This document shows positions 55,557 to 64,000 of a stretch of 64,000 bases of DNA, piece after piece (position 1 is the stretch's first letter; each line of letters begins with the position of its first letter). Origin of the DNA: Virgibacillus sp. NKC19-16 (lineage in GTDB: Bacteria > Bacillota > Bacilli > Bacillales > Amphibacillaceae). The notes beneath the pieces were generated by a model. That model searched no databases, had not been told where the DNA came from, and saw only the letters and a list, made by a program, of their open reading frames with translations. A program made the position numbers and the translations under genes. The stretch lies in assembly GCF_021560035.1 (NCBI RefSeq), contig NZ_CP074373.1:3220001-3284000 (forward strand), given 5' to 3'.

Positions 55557-55982
55557 CTAAACATCCATGGTTTCAAAATTAACCTTTGTCTCAAACAGTT
55601 CCGCCTGCTCTTTCGCTTTCACTTCCCTGATGTACTGTTCGGCGCGAAGCAGCTCTTTTTCCCATTTGCTAACTTCCGGTAATCTAGCCTTATATGCCGC
55701 ATCAATGATGGCAAGATTCTTCGCCAGTTCCATCTCCATCCCGGTAACCAGGCCAATCCCGATTTGCTGCTGAATTTCAACTTTTGCCTCCGTAATAAGT
55801 ACTTCACCAAGATAAAATAAGGAATTCTTCGCGGACTCCCGCATTTTGACCATCGTCAACCCGTAATGTGGTGCAATTATTTCCAGGCAGTCATAAGTTT
55901 GCACAATCTCTGCAGCAAATTTATGTGCCAGGCTGGATTCACCCCGAATCAGGATTTCTGTTCTCCTGCGTCGTTTCATCAT
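55557..55982 (-). CDS. phnG: C-P lyase core subunit PhnG
   Basis: 141 residues matching PhnG: RRRRTEILIRGESSLAHKFA, GLTMVKMRESAKNSLFYLGE (with the LV/MVKMR block) and YLGEVLITEAKVEI...GIGLVTGMEME...AIIDAAY. It helps PhnI transfer the phosphonate to ribose. First gene of the C-P lyase operon; AAAGGAGGTTATGGCTC gives the ribosome site before ATG 55982. A promoter and palindrome lie about 50-90 bp upstream. Confidence 0.93.
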   Translation of the reverse strand: MMKRRRRTEILIRGESSLAHKFAAEIVQTYDCLEIIAPHYGLTMVKMRESAKNSLFYLGEVLITEAKVEIQQQIGIGLVTGMEMELAKNLAIIDAAYKARLPEVSKWEKELLRAEQYIREVKAKEQAELFETKVNFETMDV

Positions 55983-56033
55983 GAGCCATAACCTCCTTTA
56001 CAAATCCATCGTAACTTGTTGCCAAGTTGTTGT

Positions 56034-56074
56034 GTGATAAGATACTGTTAAGTATTTGTAAATTTCCTTTACAA
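56034..56074 (-). promoter_or_regulatory. Promoter and candidate PhnF operator of the C-P lyase operon
   Basis: On the minus strand TTTACA (56062-56057), 17 bp and TATCAC (56039-56034) resemble a sigma-A promoter with a weak -10. The palindrome TTGTAAA-GGAAA-TTTACAA (56074-56056) covers the -35, so a bound repressor would block it. Assigning it to PhnF rests on adjacency; the mycobacterial PhnF site (TGGTATAGACCA) is different. Confidence 0.5.
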
Positions 56075-56083
56075 TTTATGCAC

Positions 56084-56202
56084 AAAAGCGCAAGCGCCTT
56101 GAACACCCCGGCAAGCTTAAGTAAGAACTCACAGTGACGTTTTTTGTCCCAGGGAGTTCTTACTTAAGACTCCGAGGGGGGAGACGCTGGAGCTGGACGT
56201 GG
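56084..56202. repeat. REP-like GC-rich palindromic intergenic element
   Basis: A segment beginning AAAAGCGCAAGCGCC and ending GACGCTGGAGCTGGACG, of a type scattered through Bacillaceae genomes. Inside, CTTAAGTAAGAACTC (56116-56130) and GAGTTCTTACTTAAG (56154-56168) are perfect 15-bp complements. It occupies most of the 316-bp gap between phnF and phnG. It might act as a mRNA hairpin or a non-autonomous mobile repeat; no gene lies in it. Confidence 0.7.
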
Positions 56203-56262
56203 CAGATAATCCACTATAATTACTTTCTGTCAAAATGTTATAGATTCTTATCTCTGCACAAA

Positions 56263-56296
56263 AAAACAGGAAAAACGCTTAGGTTTTTCCTGTTTT
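56263..56296 (-). terminator. Terminator after phnF
   Basis: AAAACAGGAAAAA and TTTTTCCTGTTTT (13 bp) flank an 8-nt loop. On the minus strand the stem is followed by TTTTTTT-like sequence just past the phnF stop, so phnF and phnG are separate transcripts. Confidence 0.85.
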
Positions 56297-56298
56297 CT

Positions 56299-57102
56299 TT
56301 AATCTATCGTGATATCGTATTTAAACTTATCACTTCGGTATACGATTTTCGTATGCTCAAGCACATTTCCAGATTTCGTGTCCATACAATCACTTTCAAT
56401 GACAAGAAGCGGCACTAACCGATTGCTTGAAAGCAGCTGCTGCTCATTAAACGTTGGAAACGTAACACTGAGCAATGTTTTACTACTGGAAAAGTCGGTA
56501 TACCCCAGCCCTCTATAATAAGCAAACATCGATTCAATCTTCCTGCCGTCTTCTGCAATTTCAGGGAAATTCGCTTCACAAACATAGGAGTTGTGGATGG
56601 CAATTGGCTCATCATTGATTATTCGCAACCGTGCAATTTTATATACCGCATCGCTTTCATCCGCATGAAGGATATGATAAATTTTTTCATCATATTTAAT
56701 TTTTTCACAGGATACATTCCGGGTGATCAATGAATGCCCAGCTTCATTCATTTTATCGGTAAAACTGGTTTTCCCTGTTAAATGTAATTGAACTTTTTGT
56801 GATTTCTCCTTTAAGTAACGTCCTTTTCCCTGTTTAGAATAAATAACCCCCTGTTCCTCCAATTTGATTAGCGCATTCCGTACGGTCATTCTTGGTACAT
56901 GGTACATTTCAGCAAGCTCATTTTCAGAGGGTAATTTATCTTCAGGCTCTATGTTTTTTACCTGAATTTCCTGCATCATATCATCTATAATTTGTGTTTC
57001 CTTATTCACGGTAATCGGAATCATCTCCCGCATCAATTCAATTTCTTTCATTATACATGAGATATCAGCCATCCCGTACAGAAAAATTCTTGATTTCTTC
57101 AC
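56299..57102 (-). CDS. phnF: GntR-family regulator of phosphonate genes (PhnF-like)
   Basis: Up to 267 residues of the HutC/PhnF branch of GntR regulators: N-terminal winged helix (DKLPSENELAEMYHVPRMTV and RNALIKLEEQGVIYSKQGKG) and a C-terminal UTRA ligand domain (HADESDAVYKIARLRIINDE). It likely represses phnG-M and phnDCEE and is released by a phosphonate or phosphate-linked signal. The start is uncertain: the frame opens at 57102 with no ribosome site, and shorter starts at ATG 57051 (MKEIEL) or 57027 (MIPITV) fit the family length better. Confidence 0.85.
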   Translation of the reverse strand: MKKSRIFLYGMADISCIMKEIELMREMIPITVNKETQIIDDMMQEIQVKNIEPEDKLPSENELAEMYHVPRMTVRNALIKLEEQGVIYSKQGKGRYLKEKSQKVQLHLTGKTSFTDKMNEAGHSLITRNVSCEKIKYDEKIYHILHADESDAVYKIARLRIINDEPIAIHNSYVCEANFPEIAEDGRKIESMFAYYRGLGYTDFSSSKTLLSVTFPTFNEQQLLSSNRLVPLLVIESDCMDTKSGNVLEHTKIVYRSDKFKYDITID

Positions 57103-57113
57103 AACGTTTGGTT

Positions 57114-57146
57114 AAAAAAACCGAGCCAACAAAGGACCGGTTTTTA
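57114..57146 (-). terminator. Terminator after the amino-acid permease gene
   Basis: On the minus strand AAAAACCGGTCC...GGCTCGGTTTTTTT forms a stem with a T run, located between the permease stop at 57196 and phnF. Confidence 0.75.
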
Positions 57147-57195
57147 TATACGTCTGCTACAATCTATTGATGTATTGAACGCATATACATATTAG

Positions 57196-58656
57196 CTAAT
57201 CGCTATTCTTCGCCACAATCTTCTCATCCCCTGTAATCAGATAATTCAGCTCACGCTCCGGAATCTTGTTAAATTCCTTTCTTTTCGCTAGATAGAAGAT
57301 GAGTCCGAGTAGGATCCATGCATATAGCGCAATTCTGGACTCTATTCCTAAGAATGCTGGTGAGCCTGGGATTAATAATAGCGCCAGAAATGTGACACTT
57401 GCCAGCATACCAGCTCCTGCGATAATCTTTTTCCATGGTGCTATCGTATGTTTATCTTTATTGAACTTGCTATCTTTTTTCGTTTTAAATAAGGAAAAGG
57501 CTGTGTAACACGCATAGAAATAGGCGATGGTCACACCGACGGATGACATATCGACAACCCATAATAACGCTTCACGGCCAAACCATGGCGCCACCATCGA
57601 AACAACCACAGTAAAGATGATGCCGACATATGGTGTTTTATATTTTGGATGCAGCTTTGAAAATGCTTCCGGTAAAATCTTCGCACGTGACATGGCAAAT
57701 AGCAGGCGGCTTGTGGAAATGGTGAACCCATTAAGCCCTGTGAAAACACCCATGGTAAGTGCGACAACCAATACAATCAACCCCATGGTACCGACTGTTT
57801 CCTGAATCGCGACACCTGTACCCCATTGATGACCTTGGGCAACGAGTTCCTGCCATGGGCCTGTCATTGCGGTTGCGATAATCATCATAATATATAATAC
57901 TGCTGCAAAAAAGATCGCCAGTATAATTAGTGAAAATGCTTTTTTTGATGAAAAATTAAATTCCTCCGCGGCTTGCGGTACATTGTCAAATCCAACAAAT
58001 GCCCATGGCGCGATCGCGACAATGGAGATAATCGCTGCTATCGCTGTTTTATCTGTCGTGAATAACGGCTCTATATTCGAAAATCCCGCACCCGGCTGGC
58101 CTCCCACCATAAAGGTAAGTGCAACAATTCCGAGAATCATAATACTGACAAATATGAATTGCATACGACCGGATAACCCGGTCCCTCTCGTGTTAAAATA
58201 ACCAAATATACCCAGTGCCACAGATGCCGCGATGATTTCCATCCCGTAAACATCCCAGCCGGCAATTTGATATAATGGTAGATTTTCAATAAGTGCTGGG
58301 AAAACGAATTTAAGCATCAATGCAAATGCAGATGCGTTGAGTGCCACAATACATATATACCCAAGCGTTAAAAACCATCCGCTGATAAACGCGTGCGTCC
58401 GTCCCAAACTTACATAGGCATAGGCAAATTCTCCGCCTGATACCGGAAAGCTTTTTACCAGAAACCCATAACTTACAGCGATGATCATCATCAGTAATGC
58501 TCCAATACCAAAACCGATCATCACACCCAGTGGACCAGCTGTGGACATCCATGTGGTTGGCTGAACAAAAGCGCCCCAACCTATTGAGGATCCTAGGGCG
58601 ATTGCCCAGACCCAGTGGGGTTTGAGTGATTTGTTTAGTGTTTTGCGTTCTTCCAT
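57196..58656 (-). CDS. APC-superfamily amino acid permease
   Basis: 486 residues with about 12 hydrophobic helices. GSSIGWGAFVQPTTWM is the TM1 unwound substrate/ion-binding segment (GxxIGxG), and FPVSGGEFAYAYVSLGR is the following conserved loop. WAFVGFDNVPQAAEEFN in the middle is the TM6 motif. It imports amino acids or related amines by proton or sodium coupling; the substrate is unknown. AAGGAGACAAAG precedes ATG 58656. It is divergent from the symporter gene at 59 kb. Confidence 0.9.
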   Translation of the reverse strand: MEERKTLNKSLKPHWVWAIALGSSIGWGAFVQPTTWMSTAGPLGVMIGFGIGALLMMIIAVSYGFLVKSFPVSGGEFAYAYVSLGRTHAFISGWFLTLGYICIVALNASAFALMLKFVFPALIENLPLYQIAGWDVYGMEIIAASVALGIFGYFNTRGTGLSGRMQFIFVSIMILGIVALTFMVGGQPGAGFSNIEPLFTTDKTAIAAIISIVAIAPWAFVGFDNVPQAAEEFNFSSKKAFSLIILAIFFAAVLYIMMIIATAMTGPWQELVAQGHQWGTGVAIQETVGTMGLIVLVVALTMGVFTGLNGFTISTSRLLFAMSRAKILPEAFSKLHPKYKTPYVGIIFTVVVSMVAPWFGREALLWVVDMSSVGVTIAYFYACYTAFSLFKTKKDSKFNKDKHTIAPWKKIIAGAGMLASVTFLALLLIPGSPAFLGIESRIALYAWILLGLIFYLAKRKEFNKIPERELNYLITGDEKIVAKNSD

Positions 58657-59022
58657 ACTTTGTCTCCTTTTATATGTCTGAGACTCCTATCTCCCTAATC
58701 AACTTGAGAAATATCATCATCCCTTAACTAACTTAGACGTTTATCCCTTTATACCAGTATATAGATATTTTTGCAAAATTCATTTTAATTAGCATGTGGC
58801 GTTATCTGGGATTAAAATGAAGCATCGCTTTTTATAACTACCTTCCCGTCAAATTATGACTAACTTTGCTTGAATTGTCCATGTTTTGACCAACACTAGC
58901 AATATCTATTCTGTTATATTCCAATTTTTACCAAATAATACTATATCATCATTGCATTAATCTCACTCTCCCGCTACATAATCAATTAAAAATGACGATA
59001 GAAAACAACTGGTACGGACATT
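58657..59022. other. Divergent intergenic region between two transporter genes
   Basis: 366 bp, AT-rich, with start regions on both sides. Boxes such as TTGACC and TATATT are present but not at a convincing spacing. It presumably holds the two outward promoters. No repeat, riboswitch or small gene was recognised. Confidence 0.4.
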
Positions 59023-60630
59023 ATGACGTTATTTCCTTCTAAGGGTGAATATATTAAAATGTTAGACGCAGATAAAACCGTCTGTTATGATGTCGAAATT
59101 AGTGTTATAGAAAAAGGGCGGTTTAAAGATGCAATAGTTTTCTCCAGATCAAACAAACCACATCAAATTCATCCAATCACCAAAGAGGAGCGTTTCTTTC
59201 ATATGTCATGGTACTTGAGCTACATATTAATTTATTTTGCTTTTATGTTTGCAATGGGGGTTTATTACTTTTTCAAAATAAAAACCTATGATGAATACTT
59301 AATCGGAAGTTGGAACACCGGATTCTGGCCAATTGTGGGGACAATTGTTAGTACATGGTGCGGGGCTGCGGTCTTTATTGGCTGGGTCGGCATGGGCTTT
59401 ACGGTTGGCATGTCAGGCTTTTTTAAATTCGCGTTACCGGGTATTTTATTTTGTCTATTATTAATCATTGCTTTTGCCGGACCACTAAGAAGACAGAGGC
59501 TGTATACACTGGCAGATTTATTCGGAGAGAGATTCGGTGGAAGGTCGGGAATCATCCCATCCGTTCTTTCCGCATTTATTTATTCTGTACCAACCTTAGC
59601 CTTGCAGATGGTGGGCATGTCGACTATTTTTAATATCACATTAGGATTAGAACCAAACGTCGGTATTACGCTCTCATTTATATTGATTTTATGTTTTACG
59701 ATACTAGGCGGATTGCCGGCAACCATTGTTACAGATGCTGTGCAATCAATTATTATTGTTATCGGGATAATTATTTTAGCTATAACCAGCGTTGTTTATG
59801 CTGGCGGATTTGATACAATTATTGCCAATACACCTTTTGAAATGATCAGTCCTTTAGGTCCAGAAGGGTTAACTGAAGTGTTGCTATATGCTTTATCTGT
59901 TGGTCCATTTTATCTTGTCTGGCAATCAACATGGCAACGGATCTTTGCATCAAAAAGTGAGAAAGTCGCTAAGAAAGCCGGTATTACTGGCTTTGTCATT
60001 GCTGGGGCGATTTCAGTGTTACCTTTTACGATTGGCGTAATCGCTCGTCAGTATGTTCCATTAGACATGAACCCAGACTTACTATTTTCTTATGTAACCG
60101 CAGAACTCCTGCACCCGGCAATAGGTGGAATTGTTTTCATCGGCCTGTTAGCTGCATTAATGACAGGTGCTACATCATTTATATTACAGGGAAGTTCCAA
60201 TCTAACAAGGGATCTATATCAACGATTAATGAAGCCAGATGCTAACAATAAACAGCTCATGTTAACGTCACGGATAGCAGTTGTCATTATTTCCGTGTTA
60301 GGTTTAATCGTATCCTATTTTGTTATCGATATAGCTAGTGCTTATCAATGGGCCCTTCGCCTAACAGCGGCCGTACTGGTATTTCCATTTCTTGCAGTAA
60401 TGTTTTGGAAGAAAGTTACAAAGCATGGCGTCATTTGGAGCATGATTATCGCATTAATAGCAACAATCGGCTGGCCATTCCTGGAAATCGAATTGGATCA
60501 CACCGTGTTTGGCTTTCTAGCATCGATTATTACGTTAATCGTAGTAAGTCTACTGACTTCTCATGATGACACGGAACAAGTTAGGGCTGTTTATTGGGAA
60601 GACTTAGATTCTGCAAGTTCGGAAAAATAG
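59023..60630 (+). CDS. Sodium:solute symporter (SSS family)
   Basis: The core from about residue 61 has 13 hydrophobic segments and SSS signatures: NTGFWPIVGTIVSTWCGAAVF, FAGPLRRQRLYTLADLFGER and DAVQSIIIVIGIIILA, with the SSS helix pairs; it is a Na+-driven importer. The substrate may be an amide or amino acid derivative given the amidohydrolase downstream. The first 60 residues (DVEISVIEKGRFKDAIVF) are not part of the SSS fold and ATG 59023 has no clear ribosome site. Alternatives are ATG 59059 (AAGGGTG 11 bases upstream) and ATG 59203 (MSWYLSYIL; GAGGAG 12 bases upstream), the latter fitting the family best. The amidohydrolase starts 20 bp past the stop. Confidence 0.88.
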   Translation: MTLFPSKGEYIKMLDADKTVCYDVEISVIEKGRFKDAIVFSRSNKPHQIHPITKEERFFHMSWYLSYILIYFAFMFAMGVYYFFKIKTYDEYLIGSWNTGFWPIVGTIVSTWCGAAVFIGWVGMGFTVGMSGFFKFALPGILFCLLLIIAFAGPLRRQRLYTLADLFGERFGGRSGIIPSVLSAFIYSVPTLALQMVGMSTIFNITLGLEPNVGITLSFILILCFTILGGLPATIVTDAVQSIIIVIGIIILAITSVVYAGGFDTIIANTPFEMISPLGPEGLTEVLLYALSVGPFYLVWQSTWQRIFASKSEKVAKKAGITGFVIAGAISVLPFTIGVIARQYVPLDMNPDLLFSYVTAELLHPAIGGIVFIGLLAALMTGATSFILQGSSNLTRDLYQRLMKPDANNKQLMLTSRIAVVIISVLGLIVSYFVIDIASAYQWALRLTAAVLVFPFLAVMFWKKVTKHGVIWSMIIALIATIGWPFLEIELDHTVFGFLASIITLIVVSLLTSHDDTEQVRAVYWEDLDSASSEK

Positions 60631-60650
60631 AATTGAAGGGAGAAAGTTTC

Positions 60651-62309
60651 ATGAAAACGATCGATTTATTAATCAAAAATGCAAACATTTTAACACTTGA
60701 TGATCAACATTCCCGCGCTCGTTCAGTAGCGGTGTCAGATGGGCGAATATGTAAAATTTGGACGGAGTCAGAGCCATCGATCGATGATACTTACATCAAT
60801 TCAGATACCAAGGTGATCGATTTGAAAGGAGCTACATTACTGCCAGGATTTATTGATACACATAACCATCTGTTGATGTATTCGCAATTTCGCAGGCAAG
60901 CAAACTGTAGCACACCGCCAAATCGAAACATTCCAGATATTTTAGAAAAAGTGAAAGAACAAGCAACTATCACCCCAAGTGGAGAATGGGTGCTAGGTTG
61001 GGGTTACGATAATACCCTATTAGAAGAAAATAGACATCCAACACGCATGGAATTGGATGAAGTATCAACCGATATCCCCATTTTAATTCGGCATACTTCT
61101 TCTCATTTTGCTGTGGCCAATTCCAAAGCCCTCGAGATCGCTGGTATTCATGAGGATATTCAAGATCCACCAGGAGGTAGGTTTGGACGTGATGATCATG
61201 GAAAATTAAATGGAGTTTTATATGAATTCCCGGCCCTATCACTTGTACAAGCCTCTATACCTACTTCATCGGTTAACGAAATGGCGTCATTAATTGGAGA
61301 AGCGACCAAGGATTACCTGGCTCAAGGAATTACTACAAGTTCAGATGCTGGTGTGGGACTGGATTTTGGAATAACTGAATTTGATGCACATCTTAAAGCA
61401 CTGGAAAATGGAAATAATCCATTACGCATGCGATTTATGGTTCTTCATCATCTATTAAACGAGAATGGGCCTTTTCAGCATTACTCAGCCAAACAGCTTG
61501 ATAAGGAAATTCGAGACCGGTCGAATAACCGCGCTACGTTAGATAGTGCTAAACTATTTCAGGATGGTTCCATTCAGGGCTTAACTGCGGCACTCAGAGA
61601 ACCGTATTACACGGAGCAAGAAACCTATGGTGAACTGTTAAACGACCAGGAAGATTTTAATGATGAACTACTCCATTTACACAATAGAGGATTTCGCATC
61701 GCTATACATGGAAATGGAGACAGGGCAATAGAATCTATTTTAGATGGATACGAATATATCTTAGCTACTAATCCAAGGGCTGATCATCGTCACCGGATTG
61801 AACACATACAAACAGCAACTTCCAACGATTTAGACCGGATGCGTGCGTTGGATGTTAAAGGTTCTTTCTTTATCAATCATGTTTATTACTGGGGGGATAG
61901 GCATAAACGTTTGTTCTTAGGTCCGGATAGGGCAAAACGTATCAATCCATTAGCTGATGCTTCTAAACGAGGTATTCTCTATACATTACATTCCGATTGC
62001 CCAATCACGCCAATATCCCCATTATTTTCCGTTTGGGCAGCTGTAAATCGACTGACCATGGAGGGTGACGTATTAGGAGAAGACCAGCGTATAAGCGCGG
62101 AAGAAGCCTTACGAACAATGACGATTGATGGTGCTAAATTAAATTTTGATGAAGACAATCTTGGCATTATTGAAGTTGGAAAACTAGCAGACTTTGCAAT
62201 TCTCGATGCCGATCCAACAACGATTCATCCGATGAAAATTAAAGATATTCAAGTTATGGCTACATTCGTAGACGGTGAGCTTGTGTATGAAAGCGAGACT
62301 ACAAAATAA
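60651..62309 (+). CDS. YtcJ-like metal-dependent amidohydrolase
   Basis: About 552 residues of the Amidohydrolase_3 family: LLPGFIDTHNHLLMYSQF (HxH metal site near residue 60), RIAIHGNGDRAIE, HRIEHIQTA and YTLHSDCPITPISPLF (metal aspartate), then the C-terminal return of the composite beta domain (VGKLADFAILDADP). It likely cleaves an N-acyl or amide bond of a small molecule imported by the preceding symporter. The frame opens at 60594 within the symporter gene; ATG 60651 with GAAGGGAGAAAG is the start, 20 bp after the stop. Operon with the symporter. Confidence 0.9.
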   Translation: MKTIDLLIKNANILTLDDQHSRARSVAVSDGRICKIWTESEPSIDDTYINSDTKVIDLKGATLLPGFIDTHNHLLMYSQFRRQANCSTPPNRNIPDILEKVKEQATITPSGEWVLGWGYDNTLLEENRHPTRMELDEVSTDIPILIRHTSSHFAVANSKALEIAGIHEDIQDPPGGRFGRDDHGKLNGVLYEFPALSLVQASIPTSSVNEMASLIGEATKDYLAQGITTSSDAGVGLDFGITEFDAHLKALENGNNPLRMRFMVLHHLLNENGPFQHYSAKQLDKEIRDRSNNRATLDSAKLFQDGSIQGLTAALREPYYTEQETYGELLNDQEDFNDELLHLHNRGFRIAIHGNGDRAIESILDGYEYILATNPRADHRHRIEHIQTATSNDLDRMRALDVKGSFFINHVYYWGDRHKRLFLGPDRAKRINPLADASKRGILYTLHSDCPITPISPLFSVWAAVNRLTMEGDVLGEDQRISAEEALRTMTIDGAKLNFDEDNLGIIEVGKLADFAILDADPTTIHPMKIKDIQVMATFVDGELVYESETTK

Positions 62310-62325
62310 CTTTGTAGCAGTTCTT

Positions 62326-62440
62326 TACGAAAGCTTGGTGCGGTTGGCAAATTAAAATTTGATTCCGCGATTAAGGGTGGCCGTTCCGCGGGCAGTGCGC
62401 CACGTTCTGTGGTCGAAGCAGCTCAATATAATGCGAAAAA
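62326..62440 (+). other. Short coding-like remnant of unknown origin
   Basis: Downstream of the amidohydrolase a frame reads LGAVGKLKFDSAIKGGRSAG and PRSVVEAAQYNAKN, with G+C-rich, codon-like composition unlike an ordinary spacer. It has no start or ribosome site and merges into the terminator. It could be the decayed 3' end of a gene. I do not recognise the family. Confidence 0.3.
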
Positions 62441-62475
62441 TCCGGGGAGTGCCTGTACTGGCACCCCCGGATTTT
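62436..62475 (-). terminator. Terminator after the peptide-binding protein gene
   Basis: AAATCCGGGG-A-GTGCC pairs with GGCAC-CCCCGGATTT around a small loop. On the minus strand it directly follows the TAA of the substrate-binding gene (62474-62476) and ends in TTTTT. On the plus strand it can also stop amidohydrolase transcripts. Confidence 0.87.
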
Positions 62476-64000
62476 ATTCCTCTATATAAACATCTTCCAG
62501 CTGCAAAATTTGAGTCGGCAGCTGTGATAGCCCTTTTACCTTGTCACTAACTCCTAATAAATATTCTTCATGGTGGATGGGAACGATTGGAGCAACTTCT
62601 ACAAGCAATTCCTGTGCTTGACTATATAGTTCCAGTCGTTCTTGTTCATCTCCGGTTTGACGTGCTGCATCTAGTAGTTCATCTAGTTCTTCGTTCTCTG
62701 TAAAGGTCCGGTTACCGGCAGATCCGAGATTGTCAGAATGGAACAGTGGATAGAGTCCATTATCAGCATCTCCTGTCACGGTAGTCCATCCAAATACGAA
62801 CATATCATGCTCCCCGTTGGCGGTTTGATCTAACATAGCACCCCATTCCAGTGTTTCTATGCTTGCCTCAATTCCGATCTCTGAAAGCTGTTCCTGTACA
62901 TTTGTTGCGGTATCCATCCGTCCTCGCTCATCATTTGTCCAAATCGTTGTGGAAAAGCCATCTTCATAACCTGCTTCAGCCAGCAAACTCCGGGCTTCAT
63001 CAACGTCATAACCAAGACCAGAAACTTCCTCATCATAGCCAAATACATTCGGTGCCAAAGGTCCGGTAGCTGGTATCCCGACTCCATTATGTATGCCTTG
63101 TATAATTTGATCCTTGTCAATTGCCATCGATACAGCTTGCCGCAGTCGTTCATCATCGAATGGTTCTTTTTCCATATTAAATCCGATATAGGATAAAGCT
63201 GAGCTTTCCTGCCTTTGTACGGACATTCCTTCCCTTTCTTCTACCTGCTCCAGATCAGAAGGGCTAAGCGGATTTGCAATATGTGAATCCCCTGTTTCAA
63301 GCTCCGCGATACGTGTCAAATCTTCCGATACAACTTTAAAAGTAACGGAATCAAGTAGTGCGTTATCATCCCAGTAATCTTCGTTTTTTACTAGTTTCGT
63401 ATATTGGCCTGGTTCCCATTCCTCGAATGTAAATGGCCCCGTACCTTGAGGGTTTGCACTAATTACACTGCCAGGCTCTTCTCCCTCTTCCATTGCCGCA
63501 TAATCGGCTTCAATTTGCTCCATGGAAATCATGACACCTCCAGGGTGCGCAAGATGTGCTGGGAGTGGTGCAAACGGGTACGCCGTAATAAAACGAACGG
63601 TGTGCGTATCGACCACCTCAATATCTGTAATCATATTGTACATCATTGCGCGGGGTGAACCAATATCTGGATCCAGCGTCCGTTCCATATTTGCTTTCAC
63701 AACTTCCGCATTGAAATCTGAGCCATCATGAAAAGTTATCCCTTCACGAAGTTCAAATTCCCATGTCGTATCGTCCACCTGTTCCCAGCTTGTTGCAAGA
63801 CCAGGCTGGATTTCCATATTTTCATCCTGTGTTACAAGTGTTTCGAAAACATTTGCCTGCACATCACTGGACGGCGTATCATTGGAAGCAGCTGGGTCTA
63901 ATGACACAACATCTGACTGCGTTGCAATAACAAGATCCCCGCCTTTTTCCTGACTTTCCCCACCAGCAGAATCTTCATCTTCTCCTGGTTCACTTGCACA
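62474..64000 (-). CDS. Oligopeptide ABC transporter substrate-binding lipoprotein, 5' end missing
   Basis: The frame is open to the right edge, where the first residues are CASEPGEDEDSAG, exactly the mature end of a lipoprotein after its lipobox cysteine; only the signal peptide lies outside the window. The body is an SBP_bac_5 (DppA/OppA type) protein: FETLVTQDENMEIQPGLATS near the start, ANMERTLDPDIGSPRAMMYN, and DEARSLLAEAGYEDGF. It binds peptides or other solutes and hands them to an ABC importer, whose genes would be upstream (beyond 64000). The mature part shown is about 508 residues, with an acidic linker after the cysteine. Confidence 0.9.
   Translation of the reverse strand, partial: CASEPGEDEDSAGGESQEKGGDLVIATQSDVVSLDPAASNDTPSSDVQANVFETLVTQDENMEIQPGLATSWEQVDDTTWEFELREGITFHDGSDFNAEVVKANMERTLDPDIGSPRAMMYNMITDIEVVDTHTVRFITAYPFAPLPAHLAHPGGVMISMEQIEADYAAMEEGEEPGSVISANPQGTGPFTFEEWEPGQYTKLVKNEDYWDDNALLDSVTFKVVSEDLTRIAELETGDSHIANPLSPSDLEQVEEREGMSVQRQESSALSYIGFNMEKEPFDDERLRQAVSMAIDKDQIIQGIHNGVGIPATGPLAPNVFGYDEEVSGLGYDVDEARSLLAEAGYEDGFSTTIWTNDERGRMDTATNVQEQLSEIGIEASIETLEWGAMLDQTANGEHDMFVFGWTTVTGDADNGLYPLFHSDNLGSAGNRTFTENEELDELLDAARQTGDEQERLELYSQAQELLVEVAPIVPIHHEEYLLGVSDKVKGLSQLPTQILQLEDVYIEE

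Overview
The window looks like chromosome of a low-GC Gram-positive of the Bacillaceae, probably a halophilic or alkaliphilic relative of Virgibacillus, Oceanobacillus or Lentibacillus. That is an inference from strong AGGAGG-type ribosome sites, frequent GTG/TTG starts, very acidic secreted proteins, YheC/YheD and GtaB-type proteins and Bacillaceae-style intergenic repeats. No rRNA, tRNA, CRISPR array or prophage was seen.

Layout. (1) 1-8.6 kb is an accessory zone with two insertion sequences, each splitting a gene. A tnpB-only IS200/IS605-type element (about 313-2235) interrupts a small nucleotidyltransferase gene. An IS21-family element (5144-7547, 5-bp target duplication) interrupts a YheC/YheD-like ATP-grasp gene; removing the element restores a continuous frame. 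Between them lie an aminoglycoside-phosphotransferase-like gene with a probable 5' frameshift, a VOC protein and a GrpB protein. (2) 8.8-18.9 kb holds three giant secreted wall hydrolases (two glucosaminidases, one amidase) with 8-10 peptidoglycan-binding repeats each, every one with its own promoter and terminator. (3) 19-45.4 kb is a large cell-surface polymer locus: CphA/GshF-like ATP-grasp ligases, several fused to acylphosphatase-like domains, an Asp/Glu racemase, a CapA-like protein, a TupA-like ATP-grasp protein, five glycosyltransferases, an ABC exporter whose ATPase carries two nucleotide-binding domains in one chain, UDP-glucose dehydrogenase, UTP-glucose-1-phosphate uridylyltransferase and a second nucleotide-sugar dehydrogenase. 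(4) 45.5-57.1 kb is a C-P lyase (phn) locus: phnF, phnGHIJKLM, a PHP-family phosphoesterase and phnDCEE. (5) 57.2-64 kb holds an amino-acid permease, a sodium:solute symporter, a YtcJ-like amidohydrolase and an oligopeptide-binding lipoprotein cut by the right edge.

How it fits together. The polymer locus combines uronate supply (GtaB, UDP-glucose dehydrogenase), glycosyltransferases, a TagGH-like exporter and amino-acid ligation (ATP-grasp enzymes, racemase, CapA, TupA-like protein). The best-supported hypothesis is a teichuronopeptide-like anionic wall polymer joining uronic-acid glycan with amino acids, next to wall hydrolases that may remodel the same envelope. The set of four to five related ATP-grasp ligases, the acylphosphatase fusions with mostly lost catalytic residues, and a short SxxWxxTxPxR tail shared by ligases and the TupA-like protein are the parts most likely to be undescribed.
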